NCBI GenBank assembly: GCA_964036155.1
Contig: OZ038422.1
Coordinates: 72,625,201-72,689,200 of the forward strand
Length of the DNA stretch: 64,000 nt
DNA from: Diploscapter coronatus
Lineage: Eukaryota > Nematoda > Chromadorea > Rhabditida > Rhabditidae
Direction: 5' to 3'
A program made the position numbers and the translations under genes. Numbering within the stretch: the stretch's first letter is position 1; each line of letters opens with the position of its first letter. This document shows positions 38,860 to 48,617 of this stretch, in pieces. Below the pieces are notes generated by a model. The model ran no database searches, was not told where the DNA came from, and worked only from the letters and a program-made list of their open reading frames with translations.

Positions 38860-39582
38860 GCATTCGGCCCCCTTCCAAATATGGTTATTCCATCACCGAA
38901 TACCATTATCCTTATCTTTTTCTTTCTTTAACTTTTTTCTTTTAAAACCGGAATATTCCCTTTAAGATCAAGCACAAAATTTACACTCAGACACGAGAGA
39001 TTGAGACGATTAGCTGTGGTAATTTGTGCAATCATCCAAGATCTGCCCATTTTTCCACTCTAAACAACAAATTTTGCCTTACGCTTAAACCATACAAACC
39101 TTTTGTTTTCCAATTTTCTTTCACGATAATAATATGTTATGATCATGTTCATTGTTTTACCACCATCAGCACCGAGATTCATTGAATTTGATTATTCTGA
39201 TCATCTTTCTATATAATTGTGCCTTATATTCAATTTTATTGTGCCATTATTTTTTCTTATTTTGTACCACCTAATTAGATGCGAAAACCCAACATCATCA
39301 CATCTTTGAGACCATTCAAATGTTACATCTTCAGAATTAACAACAACACCATCTCAGTACCATCATCGCCTTAAAATTTGTACTGATTATTTTTGAGATC
39401 TTTGCAAGTGAGAAGACCATCATTTCATTATTCTACCCGCATTTTGATATGTTGTATATCAAACTTGCTAAGCCGTCACAGTATACAACTTTGTCCCAAA
39501 TCATCTTTGCGAACTGCCAACACACAACACAACACTATGTCATCCCGCTTTTTCACAACACCTTTGCTCGGGTGCCAATAAA
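38860..39582 (+). terminator. Actin 3 3' UTR with poly(A) signal at 39577-39582
   Basis: After the stop codon the + strand is rich in A, C and T and poor in G. It contains many CATCATC and ACCAC motifs and ends in AATAAA at 39577-39582. If that is the signal used, the 3' UTR is about 720 nt. Earlier non-canonical sites are possible, so the end is inferred. Confidence 0.45.
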
Positions 39583-39889
39583 AATCAAAAAAATCCTCTT
39601 GTACCATTTCTGATCAAGTATTCCTGAGAAAGTCACTAAATTTTCGCTCTGACCTTAAAAATAGACTTTTACAGGAAAATGCCTACAGAAACACCTACGA
39701 ATCGCTCTAACGATTACAGACAATCAATGCTACATGTGTTGTTTCTTTGTTTTGTTGTCCTTGTTTTCGCCTCTAACAAACTTGATCGATTTCTTGGTCC
39801 TGTATTCTGCGCAGCACTTGGAAAGTTTTCTGGTGATTATTGAAAGGAAATCCTTCGTCTGCTCCACAAATCTTATTGATTCCATCTGT

Positions 39890-41620
39890 TTGGAAGGGGG
39901 GAATACCACGAATCGGAGAGAGTGAGTGAATTAAGGAAAAGATGCGGAGAAAGATGAAATAAGATGTAAATTCGAGAGAAAAAGATGCAGACAGTTGCGC
40001 AAGATAGTGTAAATGTTAGAACGGCATAGGAGCCCTCTCTTTCTTTCTCTCTAGGAGAAGTGCGGAGAGAGAGATTCTTGGTAAAGGGATAGACGAGAGA
40101 GCGCAGTGATTGGAGAGGCAGAAAAGATCGCGGAGAAATAGTGTGTGGATCAGAGAGGAAGCGGGAGATAACAGACGACTCTCTGCAAGACAGCCCACAT
40201 ATTACACACTCACACACTGATAGAGAAAAAGAAGAAGCAAACGGATGAGGGATAGAGGAATTTGAAGAGAGACGAGAAAGAGAGAAAAACAAAAGAGAGA
40301 GAGAGAGAGAGAGCTTTTGCCATTGGGCCGCGCTGCGTTTTCAAGACGATGAAGAAGAAGAAACACAGGGCGCGTAGAGGGGGAGGCACGAAAATAGAGG
40401 AGAACAAATGCCAACGGATTTGAGGCAAGGAGATTGTCAGAGGGGAGGATTGAGGATCGAAACAGAACAATGAAATAAGACGCGAGAAAATCGGCGAGGG
40501 TCCGATTTTGAGGGGTTAATGAGAGATTATGCATGAACTAGGCTAGAACTTTAGATGCAAGCAAGTAAATCTTCACAGTTGGAGTTTATTGTTTCGTCAA
40601 CTTCATCTAATTATACTACCAGTCCTATGTGAAGCTGAGTAGTCTATTATTTGAGCCATGCCATTTTGATATCGAATAAAGCGGAATGAAACAAATCAAA
40701 TCTGCATGAACTGCAAGTTTGTCAGGGAAATCCTGAAACAGATGTGAAACGTTGCCCCATTGATCAAATACCTCATGAACTCTAAGGGAATGCATGCGTT
40801 CCGCTTTTCTCTTCTAAAAGTTTTCATGGGTCAAAAATGTGCATCCGAACATAAAGATCATGCAGGGAATTTGAATGATTCGAAATCAACATCGTATGTT
40901 TAAAGATTTCACAGGTCAGGGTATGTTGAAAATGGTGATAATTCTCTTTTGCGTAGAATCGAATAACTTTCATAATTATTCTTCTTGCCAATTTGAAACC
41001 GTACAAAGTTTCATCTTTCCATCTTGATCAGCGTTTTGGATTTCTTATTCTGATCTCCGCTCTATCAATTCTTGCTCATTTCAGTGATTTGTTCAAACTT
41101 TTCTCCAAACTCTAATCTGCTTACTACCCACGAGGCCAACTCTTTTCTTCATAACTGATCAGCAGCTTTTCGGTAATCACTTCAAAATTGTTGGCTTTTT
41201 TCCCTTCAAATTCTGTGTGCGCCGCATTTCAGGCGTGTTTCTGTTTCTATTTTGCTTCTCCCCTCCTCTGCAAGTAGGAATCGGCTCTGTGATTCCGACT
41301 ACTCGTTCATTTTTTACCGCCTTCCCATTTCTCCTTGTTCTCTCAATTTCTTTGCTATTTCTTCGTTTATGCTTCTCTAGTTATCCATTGCACTACACAA
41401 AACGTAAGTCGAAAAGCGAAGGCGAAGGAGGAAAGAGAGAAAAAGATGCGCTGCTCCAAGAAAGAAAGAGAGAGAAATTAGAGAGAAAGAAAAGGATAGC
41501 AGAAAAATGAGGGAGCAGTGGATAAAACGCAGAGAAAGGGATAGAAAGAAAATATCAGAAGGAGAAAGAAAGAAAAACTAAAATAATGAGAAAGAGATAA
41601 ATTACCGCGGGAAAAATGGA
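39890..41620. repeat. Polypurine-rich region with (GA)n
   Basis: Two stretches of the + strand, about 39.90-40.50 kb and 41.41-41.62 kb, are composed largely of A and G, with GAGAGA runs. The cleanest is (AG)n at 40294-40313. Between them (40.5-41.4 kb) the composition is ordinary and pyrimidine-rich near 41.2 kb. No gene is supported; open frames here are products of the biased composition. Confidence 0.5.
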
Positions 41621-41851
41621 AACTCAGGGATCGTTGCTCTGCCTCTCGGGTAGAGATGATAATTCGCAGAGCTCAGCGCTCGCACCGAACGATATTTCTC
41701 TCGATGCCCTCACATGCAGCAACACGGGGATTCGTCCACAGAATCAAAAATCGACAATCGATGACAAATTGCAGGAGTTTGAGGGATATAAATGAGCATT
41801 TTCAGCAAATTATAAAACAATTTATTTATCTTTAAAAAAAAACCATTCACT

Positions 41852-42044
41852 CAGACCTAGGGAGCACTTTCGTGAGACGAAAAAATCTATGGGGTAGGTC
41901 GTAGAGGGAAAATTTTGCATGGCGAGGTGATAGGTCGAAAACTTGAACGTTTACGTTATTGATTGATTAGAGATACAAAACTCTTAAGAAAATATCCAGG
42001 GGGTAGGTCGCAAGGGTCTTTGACGATCGTCCTCCCTAGGTCTG
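41852..42044. mobile_element. Small terminal-inverted-repeat element (MITE-like)
   Basis: A 193-bp unit bounded by perfect 13-bp inverted repeats, CAGACCTAGGGAG at 41852-41864 and its complement CTCCCTAGGTCTG at 42032-42044. Inside are two imperfect direct copies of a GGGGTAGGTCG motif (near 41892 and 42000). There is no coding capacity. A target-site duplication is not obvious, so the insertion may be old. Size and ends fit a non-autonomous DNA transposon. Confidence 0.6.
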
Positions 42045-42389
42045 TATAATATCAAGTTTGGTTATTTCAGAAAATTCGACAGAGCGACACATTTCCCAAA
42101 TGGAGTACGATTTGATTTGCGATTACAAATCTACAATATTTTGCTTGCCGTCTACATTAATTTATATTTTCATATAAAATAGAAGTGGTGTCTGCTTCTG
42201 TTAGCCAAATTTATATCAGACATGAATGAAAACAATAATTAATTTGACAAAATATGAAGTTTATTTCCTGAGAAATTATATAAATGAAACTTTACAGGTG
42301 AAACTTAATAGTTAGGACTATTTGTTAATCGGCTCCGCTAAAGAACATCCGATTAAAACCTTGTCTAATCAAATATCTCAATTGATGCA

Positions 42390-42408
42390 AATATATATAT
42401 ATATATAT
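42390..42408. repeat. (AT)n microsatellite
   Basis: About nine AT dinucleotides in a row, followed by TTTATTTATTTATTT-like sequence. Confidence 0.9.
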
Positions 42409-42959
42409 TTTATATTTATTTATTTATTTTGTTTTAAATTGAATTTTTCAAAGAAAGGTAAATTATTGTTTGAAACTACGTGATCTATCAAAATGAGATT
42501 TGAAATCACATTGGAAATGTTTATTCAGACTCAGAAAATCCGCAGATTATCAAAGTGAGCAATAAACTATCTTTCATAATAAAGTACAAGTAAATATTAC
42601 GAATAGCTCAAATTAGTTTTCAATATAATACAGTGATCGATAAGAGTATAATTTCATGATACCCCTTCTAAATAACTCTTCTTCGTTGCACATCCGGTAT
42701 AGATATTGTCTTGACTTTCGTAGTCGATTTTCCCGTTTCTTTCTAAAATCTTATTTCAGTTTGCTATTTTTTAAAATGATAATTTCACTTTTGTCAATCC
42801 TTTAATCAATAGGAACAGTGTTATCATCTGTAAATATGGACCATACATGTATAAATTAACGGAAAAGTTCTAAATTTCATGGCTATGCAAATTGATTATA
42901 AAATCATTATCAAAAACTCACAGATAGTGCCCCACTCACTAAAAGAATTTGATTTCTAG

Positions 42960-43149
42960 CTTGTTTGAAATTTACCAACAAAAACGTTATAATGTATATA
43001 CGAATGTGGTTCAGCAAGATAAGACAATTTGTTATGACTTCAATGACCATCTAAATTCTATAATGAAAACGAGCGAAAAATCTTGGAGCTTTACAAGATT
43101 TTTTAAACTCTTACTTTACGCTAAAGATGAGTTCATGCAAAAAACTTGA
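42960..43149 (+). other. Orphan exon-like frame (weak)
   Basis: Follows a GATTTCTAG acceptor and stays open for 62 codons to a TGA. Residues are protein-like and charged (LFEIYQQKRYNVYTNVVQQD, later KTSEKSWSFTRFFKLLLYAKDEF). I found no upstream exon with a matching donor and phase. It could be the last exon of a gene whose earlier exons have decayed, a pseudogene remnant, or chance. Confidence 0.2.
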
Positions 43150-43299
43150 TTAACATTTTGATAGTAAAAGTTTAAAAACCAGTTAAACCGGATTAAGTTG
43201 TACTAAAGCATCAGTCATAATAAAGTATGCTTGTGCTATACGGTTATTCCTAGCTGTGTGTCAATAAATATTGCAGAATTCAGTTTTAATTTTCATTTA

Positions 43300-44950
43300 T
43301 CAAATTAATTTATTGATCCAACCAACATGAGCAATTAAGCATCGATTCAACCTTCGTTCAGCCTTTCTAACTCGAAGACTCAAATTGTTGTATGAACGAA
43401 ATTTCCGTAACAAATAAATGTAGGAAGTAATGGCAATGAATGCTTGCACAATACCCGTTATCATATCTGCGATTTCACCGTATAAATTTGTCTAGATGAT
43501 TTGATTAGTCTTTGATAAAAAGCAATATTGATATTAGAAAATCAAAATCACAATTATTATAGAATGTTCGGTATAACGGAATTCGATAAAATTCTTTAAT
43601 ATTCGATTTTGAAAATAATGATTTTTGCCTTTGAAAATGCAATGATTCGGATTCAAATTTGATAAAGATTAGGAGTGTAGCTTTTGTATAGTGATTGAAA
43701 TTTTGAATTATTATGAGAATACTTACTTCGTGACCATCAAATTCATGGTCCACTCGAAAAAGTAAATATTTTAGTTCAACTATGATTGAGCCGAATATAT
43801 AAATTCCAAATGAAACCCAAAATGTATATTTAATAAAGCGAGTCACATTTGAATTTCTTCTACTGTAATACTATTGATAAAAACTTTTATTTAAAAAATC
43901 CTCTAACTTCGAAAATGTTCTAGCTCGATAAATCGTTATTGCTGCTGAAAAGTATCGTATGCTTATTGCTATCCATTCCCAGATTATTCCCATTCCAACC
44001 ATAAATACCTAGAATTAATTCTCAAGTACTATGACATTAATACATATTTGAAAACTGTCTACCGCAATGACCCGATCGAAGCCACAACATAATTCCTTGG
44101 CGTTATCATAAAAAGCAACAAATGTCTAATATCTCATTGCATTATGCAATTCATAAATAGAACAAATGACTATACCATTGTACTGATATGAATTATGTAG
44201 AGTAATTTCAAAAATATTAATGCCAGAGCTAGTTTTGCGAACACTGTCATTTGTTCCTTCCTTCGAAATAAACGATATATAGCAAATACAGCTAGATAAC
44301 CAGATGAGAATGTTGTAATAAGCTGAACAATGACAAAAATAATATGATCCAAACCTAAAATATAATGAATAAATTATGATTATTTTTTATTAATTTTATG
44401 TGGAAATGCGCAAATTTTGACGATGTTTGATAAGATCACTATGTCTTATGGCTGGTCATAATATATTCCGTTTATAAACTACTTTTAATTATCAGAAGCT
44501 AATCAAATGTGTCTTTATCATCTAGCCAAGTTATCCAAAATGCGTTTACGATAGATTGAAAATTGATCGATTTTAACCATATCGTATGATAGAACTTTGA
44601 CATTTGTGTCATAACGTCGTCTTATCCTCAAATCTTTGTCAAAGTTCAATCTGATCGTGTCATAATAAGTGAGCAATTATTGCATGTTTTAGTCTATGTA
44701 CAATCTCTTAAAATTAATTGTCAGTAGATTCATAAAAAAATGCCAATGCTAACCAAATCTGAAGTCGAATATTAGATAGATGCGGAGTACTATGGTGATT
44801 GTCTGTAGATATGAATCAGACGATATAAATTCTGAAGTGAGATTTTTAATTTCAATATAACCATTAGTGCAAAGAATGCATACGAATTCACTAACCTTCA
44901 CAGAAAGAATATGAATTAAATTGAACATCAGTTTTGTTGCACTGATACAT
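43300..44950 (-). CDS. Serpentine chemoreceptor-like membrane protein (7 exons)
   Basis: Probably a nematode chemosensory receptor in neuronal cilia. Exons, in transcript order: 44950-44896, 44831-44754, 44354-44176, 44125-44063, 44008-43908, 43862-43727, 43491-43300. All junction phases agree, giving 267 residues. The product starts MYQCNKTDVQF and has at least five to six hydrophobic segments, including TITIVLRIYLIF, IIFVIVQLITTF, LALALIFLKLLYIIHI, VGMGIIWEWIAISI, WVSFGIYIFGSIIVEL and ITGIVQAFIAITSYIYLL. A Cys-Cys pair (KELCCGFDR) precedes the middle helices. The layout resembles the Sra-type families, but I cannot assign a subfamily. It is short (about 330 residues is usual), so a helix may be lost or an exon missed. 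AT-rich codons indicate low expression. Confidence 0.7.
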
Positions 44951-45351
44951 TTGATATTACACTTTATTGACTATTTTCAAAATAAAAACTTTGAATAAAA
45001 ATAAGAAGATCAACACCCTGCAAATCAGCTTCTGAAACTAACTTTCAAAAGGATTGCTAATGAATTGTGATCATATAAATTCCCATATTTTGACACTTTG
45101 AAACCTATATCGAGTCTCTATAATTAATGACATGAAATGTTATTTTTGCAATCAACGAGATTTATGATGCCAAGTCATTTTTCTTAAAAATACTAATTAT
45201 CTATTACGACAAGCGGTTGATCTTCATAACATAATTCCCTATTAAAAAGCATTCTACAAACCACTCCTAATAATTAGAGATATCTTCTAATCGTTTCCTT
45301 TCAACAATATGCGATTTTATTGCAAACCAATAATCAAATATTCAATTTCAG

Positions 45352-45532
45352 TGTAAATGTTTTCAAAGTATTTATTATCGGTTTCTTGAAACTCAATTCT
45401 TTCCACAAAAATATTTTGAAACCAAAACTGATCATCGGAAAAGCGGATCATGAATTAATTGTACAAAACGTAAATCTAACTGGTGCAAGACAAGCTGCAA
45501 AACTAGTTCAGGGTTCATTTTCTGAGGAATAA
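45352..45532 (+). pseudogene. Orphan exon-like fragment, maybe a gene remnant (weak)
   Basis: A frame open from a TTCAATTTCAG acceptor to a TAA. The second half reads like real protein (LIIGKADHELIVQNVNL, then TGARQAAKLVQGSFSEE), vaguely like the end of a KH-type RNA-binding fold. No partner exon, start codon in good context or poly(A) signal was found on this strand. It lies between two genes on the opposite strand. Confidence 0.25.
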
Positions 45533-45850
45533 TCATTAAGATATGGAAAATTATAAGCATTCTTTCATTATTTCCTAGTATTGGATATTCACATCATTCA
45601 TTGAATCTAACCAACTTTTAATTGAAACTCCTTTCTATCTATAAGTCGACCTTTCTCTTTATCATTGCAAAGTGGCATAATTTTGCCTGAAAATATTTTT
45701 TCGAGATTTGAGATGAAATTTGTTGCAAATGGACGCTGAAAATGTTAGGGACAAGGCACGTCTTGTCTGATCAAAAAAGAACAACGTGTTTCGATCCCGG
45801 GGATTGTTTTGAGAGTGCATGATTTTTTCGAGAAGTGTTCCCTACAAAAA

Positions 45851-45856
45851 TTTATT
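45851..45856 (-). terminator. Poly(A) signal AATAAA of the His-rich gene
   Basis: TTTATT on +, AATAAA on -, about 200 nt after the stop codon of the histidine-rich gene. First canonical signal downstream. Confidence 0.5.
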
Positions 45857-46058
45857 CATAGAAAGATCTATGATCAAACTACAATCTCATTAACCGAAAT
45901 ATAAAATTACAAAACGTTACTAGAAACTTGGATATACAGCATATACAACATAATAGCAGTCAGGTGGACCTAGGAAATAATCGAATATTCAGTGATTTAT
46001 CAAATTTTGATATCGCAGTGATTCGAGTTTGGACGAGTTGTAGCAGTTAGCAAGCCGT

Positions 46059-47185
46059 TTAGTGCTTGTGGTGCTTCTTGTGATGCTTCTTGTGGTGCTT
46101 CTCGGACTCGGAGCTGGAGCTAAAATTATCGATCAATCAATTCATCGGTGAACCGAATTTTTGCAGAAAAAATCAATTTGGGCATAAATTTATCTGGCGT
46201 AAGATGAAGCTCTCAAGATATGCTTATTTCATAATTTCTTATTCTTTAGCCTGATGATAAAAGATTTTCAAGATCTAAAAAAGAAAGTGAAAGTGAAAGT
46301 TAGCTTCAGCAAATCAAGAGAAGGAGGAAGAACCGTACCTAGACGAGCTCGAGCTCGACGAGCTGCTGCTGGAGCTCGAAGAAGACGATCCCGAGCGGTT
46401 CTTGCCGTGGTGGTGCTCGTCCTCAGATTCAGACTGAAAGCCGCCGAGTTCCTCATCATGGAATTCAGTTGTTTCAACTTACCGAAGAAGAGCTCGACGA
46501 CGAGCTGGACTTGTCGTGATGCTCGTGGTGCTCATGACCGTACTTGTGGTGGTGTCCTCTCTTCCAGTGCCTGAGAATAGAGAGAATCGTATGTTCAATG
46601 CCAGTTAGTTGAAACACTGCACAACTCACTTGTGATGCTCGTGGTGGGGATGAGCCGGATGATGAGGATGGACGAAGTGGAGGAAGGCACTGAAGTCAAC
46701 GTGGCCGTCGGACGAATGCTTGTGCCATTCGTGGTTGAAGTGCTCCGAGTGCAGTTCGTGGACGGCCAGACGAGCCTCGTCGTGGCTCAGGTGGTTTCCA
46801 TCCGCAGAGTGCTTGTGGAAGATGTGCTTGATGTGGTGGACGGTCAGAACGTGTCCAGCGCCGTGGGCGTGGTGGTGGTCTGAAATACGAAAAATGTGAG
46901 GATCAGCTGGAAAAGTGAATTGTCAACGTTTCATCTAAATCTAGGAATAGAATAAGAATCGACTTACGGGGGTGATGGTGGTGGTGATGTTCTGAAACGA
47001 AAAACAGATTGAACTCGAAAAAGAAGAGGAGGCATCATAGAAGCTCCTTCAAGCCATTTAGTTTTCAAATCATACAGAATCGTGAGAGGAGAGTCTCACT
47101 TAGCTTCTGAATATCTGATTCTGGATGGCTTGAGACTTCACAATGCACAAACTGAAGATGTCCTACCGTGGTGTCCGTGCGACAT
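46059..47185 (-). CDS. Histidine- and serine-rich protein with EF-hand-like core
   Basis: Exons, in transcript order: 47185-47167, 46991-46968 (a 24-nt micro-exon encoding mostly His), 46879-46630, 46570-46483, 46433-46339, 46119-46059. Phases agree, giving 178 residues of which 57 are His. Layout: residues 1-24 nearly all His/Gly (MSHGHHEHHHHHHPHHHHAH); 25-85 two helix-loop-helix units, HIFHKHSADGNHLSHDEARL and FNHEWHKHSSDGHVDFSAFL, whose loops keep D-G and L/V but replace most calcium ligands with His, Lys or Ser; 86-118 His-rich; 119-162 two poly-Ser runs (9 and 20) split by SESEDEHHHGKNRSG; 163-178 HHKK repeats. No signal peptide or membrane helix, so probably cytosolic or nuclear. Codons are GC-ending, as in highly expressed genes. 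A role in binding metal (zinc, copper, nickel) or buffering protons is inferred; the family is not recognised. Confidence 0.85.
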
Positions 47186-47264
47186 GGTTATCGGTATGCT
47201 TCCAAAAGTGATCAACTGCAGAGGAGTCGACTTCGAAAGTGGCTTTTCCTTTCGAGCCCATACC

Positions 47265-47271
47265 TTTTATA
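47265..47271 (-). promoter_or_regulatory. TATA box of the His-rich gene
   Basis: On the - strand GTATAAAAGG, about 80 nt upstream of the start codon. This would place transcription start near 47235-47240 and leave a leader of about 50 nt. A TCTGCAG at 47217-47223 is a possible trans-splice acceptor. The strong TATA fits the biased codon use of the gene. Confidence 0.6.
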
Positions 47272-47337
47272 CGTTCAAGCCACGGTGCTTTCATCGCTCT
47301 TTTCGGCCATTTTGTCCATTGGCAATTCCCCTAGCGG

Positions 47338-48617
47338 TTATCAGTGGCAATTTGCAAAAAATAGTTACATCGTAACACAGATGCATACGAAATAGCATAG
47401 GGTTAGGGATGAAAAGCACCTTTCCCACACTATTTCGTTTGCAAAAAGGTAACGGGGTCTAACTACGCTTCTAGTTGTCCGTTATCAGTTGCCACAGCGC
47501 TCACGGCACGAGAGTCGAGGCGCCATGGAGAAGATAACGCAAAAGGTACAATTTACAAATAACCGATGATGCAAGCAATGGGAAAAAGTAGTAAGACAGA
47601 CAAATTAGACGCGTAGAAGAAGGATCTAGAGGCTGTAAAAGGTTTATTTTGGAACGATTGACGCAGTGAGGGTTGCATGAGATCGTGGATCAGGCCTCAG
47701 GAAGAAACGTCGTTATTTTGAGCAATTTTGGAGGCAGAATGATTCAATCACGAGAACGGTTTTCTGAAGGCATGTGTTCATGCAATTTTTAATGCAACAT
47801 CATTCTCTTTCAAGACAGTGTTCAGATTGTACCTTGACTTCTTCTTCCAATCCTAGTAAAAGCTGGATCTAATATCTTTTTTCTTCAAATAAACAATAAA
47901 ATGTCAGGTTGTAAAACTTCTGATATTGGTCATTGATTTTATTACTTTACTGCTACTTGATTGGTTTGTGACTATCGTTGGCATTGTGTGGTCTGCACTG
48001 TTCTAATTTTGCAAGCCAGGCAGAATGTATCGTACTTTAGAAGGCGAAGAAAAGAATTTCAGATATGATGCAGGGTTTTTGAAACTTCGAATCTATCTCA
48101 TCTGTTTACTAATTCGTGCTCATCCGATGTCTAATATCGCTTATATCAAGTCTAGATCTTGAGATATTTCAATAAGTGCCTGTGGACAGTGTAGCTTTGA
48201 CAAAGCATCAGTCATGAAGTCTACCTCTCTCATTATTGAAAACTTAGAATAGAGATTTCAAACATTGAAGACTTTGTGTTTCAACTTTTCAGTTTACAAA
48301 ACGTGAATAACTTCCAATGTTGCAGAAGCCAGTCGGCTTTTGTGCAATTATCGATCATAAACGACTCAAAATTACCCATGACCTATAAAAATCGTCTAAC
48401 CTTCGTCGTTTAATCTTATGCTAGTGTTTTTTGCGACCTTCTCCCCTTTTTGCAGAAGCGCATAATCCGTAATTTTCTCTGGTTGTTCCCAAATTATCAG
48501 CCTGTGATAAAACTGATAGTAGCGATGCCATCGCGCTTACCTTATTACTTACGCGCTAATCAACTATGGAAATAGCGCGGTGAAAAGATATGATGAACTA
48601 CTGATAACCACTGATAA
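47338..48617 (-). promoter_or_regulatory. Cluster of GATA sites (ACTGATAA) upstream of the His-rich gene
   Basis: ACTGATAA on the gene's strand at 47338-47345 and 47482-47489. A distal group follows: CTGATAA (- strand) at 48494-48500, TGATAA at 48505-48510, ACTGATAG at 48512-48519, and ACTGATAA twice in tandem at 48600-48607 and 48610-48617. In C. elegans this extended form is the preferred site of the gut factor ELT-2, so intestinal expression is likely. The nearest site is about 70 bp above the TATA box. Confidence 0.5.
47387..47446. repeat. Short imperfect hairpin sharing a core with the 50.2-kb element
   Basis: CATACGAAATAGCATAGGG near 47388 pairs imperfectly with the segment ending near 47441. 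The right arm contains CCCACACTATTTCGTTT (47424-47440), exactly the 17-mer found at 50224-50240 in the loop of the larger hairpin. Confidence 0.45.

Larger units (their letters stand above)
44951..46058. other. Intergenic between chemoreceptor and His-rich gene
   Basis: No RNA gene or repeat is recognised. It holds the upstream region of the chemoreceptor, an exon-like frame at 45352-45532 and a candidate poly(A) signal at 45851-45856, both listed separately. Confidence 0.5.

Noticed and set aside
46254..46883. + strand frames over the His-rich gene (Arg/Ala-rich and Val-rich)
   Set aside because: Antisense of the His and Ser codons; the - strand model has consistent splice sites, phases and promoter.
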